In this document: positions 1-12,487 of the stretch, piece after piece
Layout of the letters: each line of letters starts with the position of its first letter
Numbering within the stretch: position 1 is the first letter of the stretch
Assembly (NCBI RefSeq): GCF_001949145.1
Contig: NW_019091440.1
Span: forward strand, 1,202,588 to 1,266,587
DNA from: Acanthaster planci
Lineage: Eukaryota; Echinodermata; Asteroidea; Valvatida; Acanthasteridae
Direction: 5' to 3'
Length of the DNA stretch: 64,000 nt
Made by a program: the position numbers and the translations under genes
The notes under the pieces: model-generated
Database searches by the model: none
What the model was told of the DNA's origin: nothing
The model's input: the letters and a program-made list of their open reading frames with translations, nothing else

Positions 1-339
1 AAATCTTCAGTTCTATAACTCAGATGGCTGGACATGCCGATATTTATAAGTAAGCGATTTATGTGGTTTTCGCACATTAGGTAAGAAAAAAAAAGTCTTT
101 TTGTAGTTGACTGGAATGTGGTACAAGTCTTTGTACAAATACTTTGTTACTGTTTATAATCTATGTGATCAAAATGGTAGACATGACCAACAATACGAAG
201 ACCAACGAACCAGCTGTGACTAATGGTCATCAGCAAAGTGCTTGAACGAGATTTGACCTTGATTTAAAGTCACGTACGCCAATTTCATAGCTTATCTCAT
301 AGCTGTAAAAAAGCTTGAATTACATTAAGTCTGGCATCA

Positions 340-665
340 GTTAGCTAACTAGAAAGCAAGCCAGCTAGGCAGCCTTCAAGCCAGCCAAACAAAAAGCAAG
401 CCTGGTAGCTGGCCAGCCAGCCAGTCAGCCAGGCAGCCAACAAGTCAGCTAGCTAGCCACCAAGCCAGCCAACCAGCCATTAAGCCAACTAGCCAGCCAG
501 CAAGTACGCCAACCAGCCAGCCAGCTGGCCAAAAAAACAGATAGCTAGCCAGCCAACAAGCCAGCAAGCCTGCTAGCCGGCCAGCAAGCCAACCAGCCAG
601 CCAGCTGGCCAGTCAGCCAGGCTACCAACCAGTGAACCAGCCAACCAGCCAACCAACAAGCAAGC
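340..665. repeat. CAGC-rich degenerate minisatellite
   Basis: About 325 bases of imperfect repeats built on CAGC, CCAGCCAA and AAGCCAGC units. It begins near AAAGCAAGCCAGCTAGG and ends about 50 bases before the last Rab exon in the window (826-712), so it lies in the following intron. Frames through it give Leu/Ala/Gly/Trp-rich artefact peptides that should not be annotated as proteins. Confidence 0.85.
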
Positions 666-711
666 CTTGGTCGGCTGGCCAATACAAATTGCTGCTGAAG
701 ATGAAACTCAC

Positions 712-3700
712 CCTGATACTCGCAATCCAACTCTTGACACTCAGAAAGGATTTCTCACAGGACAGATCATACAGAAGCAGAACGCCGTCCGCCTTCCTGA
801 AGTACGCATGTGGAATACTACGGAATCTTGACGGCGAAAAAAAGACAAAAAATGTTTTTTTTTTATCCTGGCAAGCCTAGAAGTGAGATTTCAGTTCTCC
901 TAAAGACAAATTGGGCATACTGAACGACAGACCGAGTGTTATTTATCGGTTGCATAAAAACGTCAACGAACCCTAAATATTGAAACGATATAATTACGCT
1001 AACGCTCCTTTTCTGAACTTGTCTCAGAAAGTCTATGTCACTTTGGTAACTCTAGTATGTTTTCCATCTGAACGCAGACAAAACTCCCCTTGGCTCGATA
1101 ACTGTGTGAAATCAATTCACAGGCACCACTGCAGGCAAGCTTCCCCTAGCAACAAAGAGGAGAATTTCTTTTCTGCACAGAGACTATAGACGGAGTTGAA
1201 TACTCTGATCTCACCGTTCCTGGCCTGCTGTGTCCCAAATTTGTAACGACACGACGGAGTTATCCAGTACTAGGGACTTCATGTGAAATCCGATTTCTGG
1301 GTAAAAAAAATACAATGCTAAGTGCTGAATATAAACCTCTATACTGTAAAGCAGAAACACATTATAAATTCGCCTTGGTATTATTATGATGATGATTTAT
1401 TTGACCAAAACAACAAAATTAGAGTTGTACATAAAAGCAAAGCAAGGAAAATAAAAAGTTTCGTTAATTTTAAACATGTAACCGTTTAAAATTAACCTTT
1501 TAGAAATAAGCATGTTTCGGTGTTCCGAAAGTGTCACTACCCGACAAACATGTTTTTGTCTTGTTATAAACAGCCAATTATTATTACATCGACACGTATT
1601 TGTTAAAGAAATAAAGACCATAAATTTCAGCTTCGGATTCTGAACGCCATGACACGTTCATAAAGTGTGGGTAGGAAGGCGTGCAAAAGGCGTTAAAATA
1701 TTAACACTGTCTTGTTTCCACAGTTTATCCGCTCGGAGCAGGAACAAAAGAGGGCGTGTTTTGAAACGAAATTGACAGTCCTTTGGCACTCATGCACCGC
1801 ATAGGTGCATAAGTTTATGAGTGTTTGACGCAGAGCACGCCGAGTACACGCAACGATATTAGTCTAGGATGTGTGGTCTTCGCGTGCACGCCGAACGCGT
1901 GCTAGAGCCCCGTTGGAAAACTAAGTACCTGTTGCCTTTCTTTCGCCGGTGAGGGTGCACTTCAGCTCAGGGCGGATTCTAAGAACAAAATTAACACCCT
2001 GATTGTTCAAGTCTAATCGTTCGTTTCCTGCTAACATTTTTAGGAGATGAAACAGCTGCGCAAGTCGAACTTACCGATGGTGACCTGCGGGTTGTCTGAG
2101 AAAGTGTTGTGGCAGAAGCGCTGTAGGAAGCTCGTCTTTCCAACGCCCGAATCACCGCACATGACGACCTTGAAACAGCGGTCTGGCGTCCGCAGCTGAA
2201 GAAACTGCCCAGACATGACATAAATGCCAAAGTTACAAAGCACAACTTGACAAAGCTTTTTGTCATGTCCAAAGATAAGAGGAACAATATACATCATTCC
2301 AAAGTTTATTTCGAAATTAAGAAGCACATCATGTAACAATTAGAAATCCTTCATATGTGTTTGAAATATCGTGCATTTTAACAGCATCACAATGTTGCAT
2401 GAATTTTTTTCAGATAATCTGATAAACCCTGTTACGATATGAATCTTAGGTTTAATATTCACCAGAACATTTTCTGTAAAGTTTTGTAGTAATAAAATAC
2501 AATCAGTAAAATACGTCACACAGAGCAATTTTGTGGAAATACCTAAGAATGCCTTTGAAGCAAAGAGGAAAACCCGGTTAAAGCTTGATGTACGACTCGT
2601 GCAAACCACGTAAGCAACAGACATGCAAATCAAAATTAAGCAAATACAGCCGATTCACAACAGTGCGCCTCCAAGAGTCTGCAACGCGTTGCCCAATCAC
2701 AACACGCGAAATTTGGAGACCCTTTCCGAACGGGCATTTAGTCGACAGATTTCGCGCATTGTGATTGGCCAACGCGTTGCAAACTCTTGGTGGTGCACTT
2801 TTGTGAATCGCCTCCATTTTAATAGCAAAAGAAATAAACAGCGTTTCTTACATCTGGCTCTGTTACCTGCATTTGCTGGTCGCATTCACAGTCGCTGTAG
2901 CTGCTGACGCGGCTCATTTGCATCACGCCAACCCTCCTTGGACGAACCTCGTAGTTATCTTCCACCAGGTTCTCGTACTTCTCCCTGTAAAACATATTAG
3001 ACGGCTTGAGGAAGATGCTACTCGGAACAAAATGCGTGGTCATATTCACATACATTGAGCAAGGATTAGAAAACTTTGACCATGGCACAAAAACATTCAG
3101 TAAATGAAGCTATTTACATGCTCCAGTCACAGAGTTGTGACATCTTCTGATTAGAAATCATTTTGCCTCCAAAGTTGGCCATAGAAACTCAACTCTGGAG
3201 ACAGGATTTTTTCATGCAGTCCTCAATCGATTGCGACTAAAGCACTCTCATTTTCATCCTGAATGAAGCCTTAAATTTCTCAATTCTTGAGCGATCAGTA
3301 AAAGCACATGATAAAGTATATCCTTCTGTAACTGTTTCCGAAAAAAAGTGACATCAAGCAACGACATTTTCATATAATTATGAAGCTACATGCTAAGGTA
3401 GAATCTTAAATATTACAAAAAACGTACCTGAGTTTCTCGAGCTGGAGTTCAAGGCTTTGGCGGTCACGTGACTTTCTTTCTTGTTCTCGTACTACCTCAG
3501 CATACTCTCTGATGCGATGATTGAAGGGAATTGAAAATTATTGCTCAATGCCTTAAAGTTGCTCCTTGATATTTGCCAAGAGCAGCAAATCAAAGCTCTG
3601 TAGCTCTTGAAAATGATGCAGCAAAAGCAATTTTACTATTTTATGGAGAAGAAATCTCAACTCAAAAAATAATTGAATAGCATAATAAGAACAACATAAT

Positions 3701-6700
3701 TTCTTGAGTGTTTTTTGATGAGATACACTCTGTAATGACTTGAGAGTGCCCAATCATTGCTGTTATGTGTGCGGCCACGTGAAAAAAGTACACTCCGTTA
3801 CCGTCTCGTTGCATCAAAACCCAATCAACCAGTCTTAGTGTAGATGTTCCCAGAGGGCAACAGTTTTGTATCACTTGGACAGGCTCGAGTAAACCTTTTG
3901 TGAGTTCGTTATACTGAATTAAAATAACGAAAATAGCCTCTGAGACAACATGGCGACGCCAGCAATGCATAAAGCTCGATGGTTATTTCCAAAGCAAACT
4001 GCATTTTATTTTGTAATGTAGAACAGTGAATTTCAAATAGCTCAACACCTCGTTTAGGTCAACTGCACTTATAATTACCACTTTTTTCAGGTGACCGCTC
4101 AAAAATATTACATATTTTACGATAAAATATTTGCAAAGAAGGGTGGCAAAAGGGAGGGAAAGGAGATGAAGCGTAAATGATAATGCAAATCGAGGTAAAC
4201 TATTTACAATCACTTCCAATTCCATTCCATTTTCCCAAGCCAGTGCTGTTTTGACAAAATCGTCTGTTTCGTAAGCCGTGCATGGAATTTACCTCCAGCT
4301 TATTACAATTCCCGCCTGATTTGATGGGTTTGGGTAAGAATCAATGGTTGTCCCGCTGGACTGTCATCTTATATTCACAGTATTATCAAGTGACCAGGAG
4401 AGCATTTGACATTTTCCCTACTATTTTCCCAGCAAATCTAAGATTTTTTTGTTCATATATATATCTATAAAAAGACTTTGTATTATACAAACGAGGCCAG
4501 TAAATTAAACGGCACTGTGGCATTGTTCGATTTAATCACGTGTGGTTTTGACACCGCCAGCAATCCATATAGTGTTTTGAATAACATTACCTGTTTACCA
4601 CACTGCTGGTATTTATCCCTCAGAATTGTTAGTGCAATAAAAGTTTCTGCTTTTAGACAATCCTATATATGACCGCGTGTTGGTTAAAGCGAAAAAACAA
4701 AAATGTCTTGGTTGGGGGCAACAGACTGGATAACGTGGGTGGAAATGGAACTACAAACACATAACAACTGAGGGCGCCATGTGTCCTGGCATCTTGCCCA
4801 GAGTGACTTGGCTACGGCTTGCCCTACAGCACATGACTCTACGGAATTAAGCATTAGCCACTAGCTATCAACTTCCACAGGCACGTGTTACTCCTGGTCG
4901 TAAGCAAATCGCCGAGACGTTCGGCCTCACATTAGCACGTTTAAAAGAAAGGAGTGAATTCATCACGCAAGAGAGCACGTTGGCGTGTAGAAATCATGAC
5001 AAACCTTCACGGTAAATAAGTGTTTGGTTCTTGCATTTTCAAATACTCCAGCGAAGCGAAATGAGTTGAATAACCATTCTTTTCCCCCCGATTTTCTTTG
5101 ATGTATTTTTGTAAAGAGTTGAATGTAAGGAAGGGACGGAAGGGAACACTTTCCAAGGGCCAAAAATAATGGACACAAAAATATTCGGTGTCGTTTGTTT
5201 GAAAATATCGCAACATAAGATAAACTTGCAACTTTGAAATAAAAGCGGTGGCGTGTAAGAACACATATTTTGTGGGAATGAAAACAAAGGGTTACACAAG
5301 AGGCATTTTATACGCCACTTTCATTTTCCCTTTTAATAACAGAAAACTGAAGAAAAAAAAAGCATTCGGAAAACATTAAAAAAAGAATTTGCGTTTTACG
5401 TGTAAGCACAGTTGAGAAAGAAATTTAGCTGCCTTTTTTATGATCAAACAAAAGATGCGGTTCTTGCATGGTGCTAGTTCTCTGAGCATCTTGGCCGATG
5501 GAAAGAGAAGAAAACAGTCGTCGGGGATAGCTACCTTCGGACATACCTCTCGATGAATTCCCTCTCTCGCTCTGTTTCTTCTTGTAGTTGAAGACAGAGC
5601 TGTTGGGTTTCATTTAGCCCCGCCAGGGACTGGTCAAGGCGCATGCGCAACTGTGAATTTTCCTTGGGATAAAAACACCAGCCAAACATGGAAATATACA
5701 AGTAAATTCTTTTTTACAATTGACGTCGAAGCCAACATTCCGGCAGCACTAAATGCAGGCAATATAAGCGATAATGAGCCGATTCGGTATTCCCACAGCG
5801 CATGACCTAAGTGAAGCGCGTTCGAGGTCATTCCGGAACACCGACATGCGTATGCACGCAGGTCTGTCCTATCAACGCTGCCATACCCGACTCGTGCGCG
5901 TACTATGCTCTCGACTGACATTGCCCATCTGACTTTCAGTAAGATTATAAGGGAAACCACTTCAGTAATGGCGTCTCACGAATGTCTCAAGGTTTGTCGC
6001 TGAACATTATGTGACATCGCCGACAGAGAGCTTGCATTCACAAAGACAGAGAAAATGATGGACAGGGTCTCCAAGCAAATTCCGAAGCCACGAAAACACT
6101 GAACCAGCTAATATTTTCTAGCACATTCTCTAAAACAACGCAGTGTGCTCAGCTGTTTTTATTTTGGTCAGTTTATTTGGCCAGGAAATGTTTGGTTAGT
6201 TTGGCTGCGCATGAATGGGATTGTTTTAATTTGATTTTGATTTGGTAGAATAATGGCTGGTAGAATAGACACCGAACCAACCTTGACGAGATCCTCATTT
6301 TCAGCCACGATGTTAGCTTCATGTCGACTCAACTCCATCACCATGGTTTCGAGCTGAAAACGAGACAGCGAGTTGTGAAAGAAGTGACCATGATTTGAAT
6401 TGATAATGTAAATTAACTTACATAATTGAAGCTGAAGTAAATGTTCATTTTAAAAAATACTGAAGAAGTGGGATTTTTGACGGTAGTACCAAAATACAAA
6501 AGCATCGATTCCAGCTTTTCTGCACGTATATATTCCTAAACAAGTCGCAAAATCCCAGAAAACGTCCGTCTTGAGAATTAGGCAACACTTTTTCAAACCC
6601 ACGTTTCCCTTGAAGAACATAAGCTTCGACGTAATGATAAAGGAGAAATGTTGCCAAACTGAAGTTTTTGTACGCGAGACCTTTTCACGAGTTGCACTGG

Positions 6701-9700
6701 CAGCTCAGCGCAAAATCGAAAAGAAAATAATTAAAAACTCAAAATGAGTCTGAAATCCACGCGGTTGCTTTATCCTAAAGATCATAAGTCTACGACCGTC
6801 TAAATCTCCCGTGGTGGTTGGTTTTACCTTGCAGACTAGGCGTTAGAATGCCATGTAAAAATATTTCTGGCAATTTAATCCCTCAAACTTGTTTTTCTGT
6901 TTCTAAAATTCCATCTTACTGGAACCCAGAGGGAGCAATGGAAACGCTCCATGATTAATCAAAATGTTTTCCCACTAAACTCAGCGGTCATGTCGTTTCT
7001 TGGGTTACATATATATATATTTGGCGCATGCTTTGCACTTCAGAAAAACTCTCTGCGTTATTTATAAAAGTATCGCGATTTGTTTTTTATGAGAAACGGG
7101 AGGCTTTACCAAAGTCAGTTGCGCTCAGTAAAATCATGAATGAATGCATTATACATAATAAAATGATAAAAACACTTGGGCTGAAACTTAAATATCAAGC
7201 GCAGAACGACTTGGCGACAGTAAAATCCATTTGTTCGGAAAAAGTCACATTCTGTATAATGCACTTCAAATCTATTAATGTTATTGCATAGAACTCATGA
7301 CATATAACTAACGATTTGCACGAGTCAACGAGTCCCTGGTTGACAGTTTCGTCGAAGAATATTTTTTTCAAAGAAAAATCCTCCAAAAGGACTTCAAGAA
7401 CATTGTTGAATATAAAACAGGTCCGTGAAGCGACTCGGTCTTAAGACCATTTATCTTTGTGTTGTACCCACAATTAGGCCTATTCACACCCTGCATTCCA
7501 TGGATTCTGAACATGTGATTTGAAACATCAGAAGAAGTCCTTTAAAATTTCTTTGCGTGGGAAGGCTCCGTTGGTACCAACGTCATAAAGCGCCAACAGA
7601 ATTTGATAAGAAATCGGTGATTCTACAAAACCTTTCCTGGCGTTTCCACTTCATCAATTTCATTATCCCTTGAGGTATTTCCCTCTCTCCCGCATTCACG
7701 TACTAATTATTACTTTCTTACTCCCAGGAAACCTCGAGAAATCCCAGGGTGTGAGCAATTTCCGCGGAATGGGTGAACCCACGATTGCGTCGGCGATTCT
7801 AATTGTTTAGTGAAGTGACGCTGGCATTTTGCGCGTCTGTGCGGTTAGTTACACCACGGTGACAGGATCGAAAAAGTACAGGTAAGGTTCCACTTTAATT
7901 CAATCAGCGAGATACCGGAGCTTTGAGGCGCCACACAATTAGGCCAATCACGTATAATTCATTTCAGCACCGTACAGGGGAGCACATGCAATTTTGAAGA
8001 GGAGCGTATGGTGGCAAAATCATTTCACATGTTATAAAATGTAAACCGAATGAGGCCACGTCTATCTTTTTATCTGTAAAAGAGATTACCTGTTGATTAT
8101 GCAGACTTTTTTCTTTTTCTTTCCTGTCCAATTCCTGTAAAGATTGTTCTAGCTGTAGAAGAGTAAAACATGGAAAGCATGGATTGCATGGATTTATAAA
8201 CATATAAATCATTTCACATTCTGAAAAAATCCGCCATTTGATTTCCGGCAAGGCTACAGCTGTGTCCGAAATGGGCTTCAAGAGCTACGGCTAGGTCTAT
8301 TGTCTGCGCGTCTCCGCGCTTTTCCAATGAAGCGAAAACCCAGACCTAGCTCTATAGACAACAGATTCGGATGCAGCCTTAAAGGGCGTTTAATGAACGG
8401 TGTTTGCTGCCACCAAGAGACTGTGTCCGCAGTAAGTCTGCAACCTCGTCCCTACGGTGTCTGCGCAGTATGCTCTCGCTACCCGCTCTCCAAATCATGG
8501 GTGGAGATGAAGTAGGCCACGGGTACGGGGTCGGGCAGGGTACGTGTGACGTCTGTCACAAAACGGAGGAATTTTGGAAACTACCAAGGACGCCCTCGGG
8601 TCACTTGTTGAACTTAAATGATTTGAGTCAAGTTATACGGTCAAGCGACAGAAATCGTCTCTGATGATTGCCCCGTTGGGAGACATTGGGACGCTTGGTG
8701 GCGGCAGACAAACCCTTCCTTTTCCACCAAAGAGATCAAAAGTCAACCTCGACCGCATGGTCTGTGTGCGCGTTCCCTCACCAGCCCCTGGTCGTGTAGT
8801 ATACAAAATGATGCTGTCTGGCTATTCAGGATGAATAGCATAAACGTAAAGTCAATAACGACGGTATTTCAAATGCTGCACGGTCGCGCCCACGTATTTT
8901 CTTGCACGTCACGCATGCGTAAATCTGCGTCACGTGTAAACACAATGAATAAAGTCCTAATTTAAATATCCCAAATAGTGGGATATTTAAGTTATTCAAT
9001 ACCAGGGCTTAGATCACGCATGGCATGGTGGAAACCATCATGGTGAGGCAAGATCGTACCCATGGGAACAATGTTGATCATAAGTAGAAATTGTCCAATA
9101 ATGAACGAACAACGTGGAACCTTGCGGACGAGTGCACTGATAAAACGTGACACGCATCTGAATTGATGACGTCAGAAATATAAAAAAAAGCTTCATGCAC
9201 GTAGAAGACTATGGTTGCGTAACGTAAAAGAATAAGCCTGCCATCTCTAACTACTACTTTGTGAGCACTGTTTTCCACAGTTGCACGCATGCTCAGAACT
9301 AAAGCGCATGCCAAAAGTTACGCGCGCATGCCCAGAACTGGCAAAAAGGACCAGTTTGTCTGCTACCACTAAGCCTCTCCAAGTCTCTTACACCAGGCGA
9401 TTGTACAAGTTGTGGCAAAGCAAGCGTTACATGTCATAAAAAATTACGGTATACCTCTTTCTTTCTCTGTAGGATCTCCTTCATTTCTAGATCCTTCTCT
9501 TCCAACCATCTGTCCATCTCCGCTTGCAACTCCTCTTGGTACTAGCAGAAACACACAAACCAACCGCAGAACGGATCAAATGAGAAAAATGGAATACAAT
9601 TTATGGATCCACGTTTCTCGTAATTTCCTCTTCTCCCTGCTGCGCACCATGAGTCAGAAAGACTTTTTCCCCTGATACGGTCTCAGAGATTACGGGCAAC

Positions 9701-11046
9701 TAACTCACCATAGTTCGCCATCAAGAGTTTGCATCGCGCCCGAAATTTGTCGACCCTTTTAAACGCGCATTGGGTCGACAAATTACGCGTGTTGTGATTG
9801 GCCAACGCGTTGCAAACTCCTGGTGGCGCACTATTGTAAAACGACCGTATTCGATTGAGCACGTCAAGTTTGTGAGAACAATTTAAACACACTGGCTGAG
9901 TTCGGGCGGCTTGTTCCCGTATGTTCACGAACAGCTCGATTTGTTGTTCGTGGGTCGGCCGCTCGAACGCCGGGAACAAACAACCAGTTGTCGCTGGTCG
10001 TTAGTGACAAGCAACATGCAACATGGTGGCGTCATTGATTTCTGTGTTACGGAAAATAATTTATGTTAATTTTGCAAAACCTCCCATTGTCTATGGCTTT
10101 GGAAGCCATCTCTCTACTTTTTGCAGCTGTTCAAGAATCAAAATCTCACGAGTTTTTCCGTGTGTTCCTGTAAAGCCCTGACGAGGAGGTGGTGTATGAT
10201 TCTGTTCCGCGAACAGTGTTCTTGAGTCGTGTTCCCACCGTTCGAGCGCGAGAACACTAAACCCATGTCAAGAACAGGCCGCCCGAACTCGACCACTGAT
10301 GCACTGACGTTCATTCCAGCCCTTACCTTCATTTTCAGTGATTCTCTTTCCTGTGCTAAGATTTGCTCCATTTCTTCATACAACCGACGCATTTCGTCTG
10401 TGTGGATCCCATTCTTACTGTAAACATGAAATGTATCAGAAAATAAATCCTTTCGTTTTTTTTAAACTTAGAAAATATTTTGATTAGGTCGCTTACATGA
10501 GACAATAATCTACAATAAAGCATTTTGGAAAGCACAAAATTCAGAGGTGTTATAAACCTGAAAGTGCACAACTGTATTATCGATCACAAATTCAGAAATT
10601 CAGGATAGCGTTGGCCTGAAACATTTTAGAAATCCTACTCGAAAAAGGCATGTTTCGAAGGACTAGAGCAACTTAAAACCTTTAACAATAGATCACATTT
10701 CTTTGATGTATAGGCTTCGCCATCACTTTTTAAATTAAAAAAAGGTTTCATAGAAAAAATTAGACTCAAATGCTGAGCTTTTCACAATGCTTTTTTGGGG
10801 GCAGAGTCCTTGAGGAAAACATTGTTTATTGACTTGATTTAAAATGCGTGCACTTTCAAGGTTGTGTTTACGGTCTGACGAAGGCGGTGCAGAGGAAATT
10901 CAACGCACGTTTTAACTAAGGTGTCGCAGCTGTCGTGCACTTTCTGTATCTCAGACACGGCCTTGCGGAGGAAATTCTGAAATACCAAAAGTAGTTCCGG
11001 CTCGTCGTTTCGCAGCTTCTGCCAAAGCACGTAGAGTTCATCTTGG
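712..11046 (-). CDS. CRACR2A: CRACR2A/Rab44-like large Rab GTPase, partial, 11 exons
   Basis: Coding exons in order of translation: 11046-10909, 10417-10327, 9541-9455, 8152-8090, 6353-6282, 5662-5547, 3508-3428, 2984-2867, 2195-2075, 1296-1215, 826-712. All junctions are AG/GT and the phases agree, giving about 361 residues. The first exon carries the conserved block before the coil ([11 protein letters not shown], then [16 protein letters not shown]). The next has [11 protein letters not shown], typical of CRACR2A/RASEF proteins. About 170 residues of Glu/Lys/Gln-rich coiled coil follow, then a short Ser-rich linker with DCECDQ. The Rab domain starts at [18 protein letters not shown] (P-loop GDSGVGKT), with WDTAGQER in exon 1296-1215 and [15 protein letters not shown] in exon 826-712. 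The NKxD and SAK motifs and C-terminal cysteines must lie left of base 1. EF-hand exons expected upstream were not found; the first exon begins with one base of a split codon, so at least one exon precedes it. The family links calcium signals to vesicle traffic. The P-loop context favours CRACR2A/Rab44 over RASEF. The donor at 10909 (AAAAC/GTGCGT) is the weakest junction. Confidence 0.88.
1929..1978 (-). other. Possible cryptic (poison) exon in the Rab-like gene
   Basis: A 50-base segment lies between Rab exons 2195-2075 and 1296-1215. It has a good acceptor (TTTTGTTCTTAG) and a good donor (CAACAG/GTACTT). If included, it would put TGA in frame after five codons and shift the frame. It may be a chance pair of splice sites or a regulated nonsense exon. 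The direct 2075 to 1296 junction restores the Rab frame, so the productive form skips it. Confidence 0.25.
2649..2812. mobile_element. Palindromic MITE, family 1 copy 1
   Basis: A 164-base near-palindrome with ends of the GGCGATTCACAA/TTGTGAATCGCC type. The arms carry GTGCGCCTCCAAGAG and its complement, then AACGCGTTG...CCAATCACAA. It lies in a Rab-like gene intron between exons 2984-2867 and 2195-2075. No coding capacity is seen; open frames in it are inverted mirrors of each other. Confidence 0.75.
8250..8383. mobile_element. Possible small inverted-repeat element
   Basis: The ends match imperfectly as inverted repeats: AAGGCTACAGCTGTGTCCGA on the left and the complement of TCGGATGCAGCCTT on the right. 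The inner arms share GCTAGGTCTA-like sequence. It is about 134 bases, just upstream (in gene sense) of Rab exon 8152-8090, in an intron. The match is weak and no target duplication was identified. Confidence 0.3.
8962..8990. repeat. Short perfect inverted repeat (hairpin)
   Basis: TTAAATATCCCA and its exact complement flank a five-base loop, all inside an intron of the Rab-like gene. AT-rich palindromes of this size can occur by chance. No function is assigned. Confidence 0.5.
9693..9847. mobile_element. Palindromic MITE, family 1 copy 2
   Basis: A degenerate copy of the element at 2649-2812. It keeps CCATCAAGAGTTTGCA, a central GTCGAC...GTCGAC pair, and GTGATTGGCCAACGCGTTGC followed by TGGTGGCGCACTATTG. 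It lies in the Rab-like gene intron between exons 10417-10327 and 9541-9455. The left arm has lost part of the GCGTTGGCCAATCAC segment. Confidence 0.6.
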
Positions 11047-12304
11047 CTGAAATAAAAAACAATAAGGAGTCAAGAAGTGTAATAGTGACTAATTAACCCA
11101 AACGTCGTCCATAGCTACTTTGCATAAAAGAACAGTGTTGAATTTGTTTAGTTATTTAAAAGTTAGAGTTAAGAAACAACGACAGTACAGAATTGTTTTT
11201 GGAACCAAAGAATACAATTCAAAGTGATTAATAAGCACGTCCATTTTTTAAAAACGCATGTTATGATTCGTAGGATCCTACTGAAATATTTTGACAATTT
11301 TAATGTTTTTATAATTTTTAAATGCTGCCATCGAGAAAGACACTGCTCAGATCTATACATGTATATTACTAGCAAAGGGGAATACTGTTTACACGCCACC
11401 AGCCCGTCGAATAAACCATCATCTTGTCAAGATGAAAAGTTAATCCTTTCACTTTGGTCAAACCAACCTTGTCGGCAAAGGTCAACTGTATTCCAAGTGA
11501 TGATTTGAAAATTAGATGCAATAAAAAAATTCCTTTAACCAGTCTACTCATCAAATATTGATTATGTATATTGAAGATGATGACTATAGCTCATCTTGAC
11601 AAATAGTCGCACAGTGAGTGAAACTTTGCAGTTACTGCTTGAAAATACTGGTTACTTTTGAGTTGTTTCCAACATGACAAACAGATCGCATTTGGGACCT
11701 AACATTGGTCGCAAAAGGACACAGTAATATTGTTAGCCTGGATTCTAAGCTTCACCGTGTACAGTGCCGTAGGGAAGAGTCGTTATCTTCGTTCGTGAGG
11801 TGGGGATTAGTTCGACCCGTGCCATGAGACCGTGGATACACGCTCATGACCAAGATACATATTAATGGCACATAACAGCGGTGCATGAAGGCAACTCGTT
11901 CCTGAGGGCATTTTGCCATTTTAAAATGACAACAGGAACACTTATTGTCGCTACTAGAAATGCTACGTGCAAATCCAATGGGAAAATGGATCCTTCTTTG
12001 AATTTTTTAAAAAGAGAAATCCGCACTTTGCTCACAACAACCGAAAAAGTGATGACGCTCCAAGGTGACATGCTACTTGATGGTTCTTTAGAATAATCAG
12101 TACAGTAATGATAGTCAAAAGTCCTTGGGCGTATTTGTTGTTATCAATATGTAGACACTCCGGTTTGGCAAAGCACAACGATCTGCTTGGAATCTGGTGA
12201 ATTTTGTTTTTCTAGAAAAGAAACATCAATATATTTGTTTTACTATTTTATGAGTGCACGCAAGGCCTTAGGAAGCTCATGTGATGCGTTCGAATTAAAA
12301 ATTA

Positions 12305-12487
12305 TTACTTTATTCCTGAAGCAACCTTGGCCTTCCTGAAAATTCTCCTGATCGCTTTAATGCCCCACAGGAAACAGCCGTTGGCTAAAATAACAGCAAC
12401 AACCGCCTTGAGTGCTTCACCGTACGCCTTCCCATAGACAACGACAACATCTGAAGTTACATTCCCTGTCCCAAACTTATAGGATAT
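12305..12487 (-). other. Small open frame with amphipathic plus membrane-helix pattern
   Basis: About 60 sense codons between in-frame stops, with no in-frame ATG. The predicted peptide has a polar start, then DVVVVYGKAYGEALKAVV, a hydrophobic core AVILANGCFLWGIK, and a basic tail RRIFRKAKVASGIK. The order (acidic amphipathic helix, membrane helix, GIK, basic end) resembles the plan of filamentous-phage major coat proteins. I infer this from layout only; it may be chance or a fragment of an exon. Confidence 0.2.

Noticed and set aside
1-711. Next Rab exon with the NKxD motif
   Set aside because: I read the minus strand for GNKxD and a SAK motif and found neither; the exon must lie left of the window.
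545-730. Leu/Ala/Gly/Trp-rich minus frame
   Set aside because: It is a translation of the CAGC minisatellite. The real exon (826-712) only touches its start and is read in another way after splicing.
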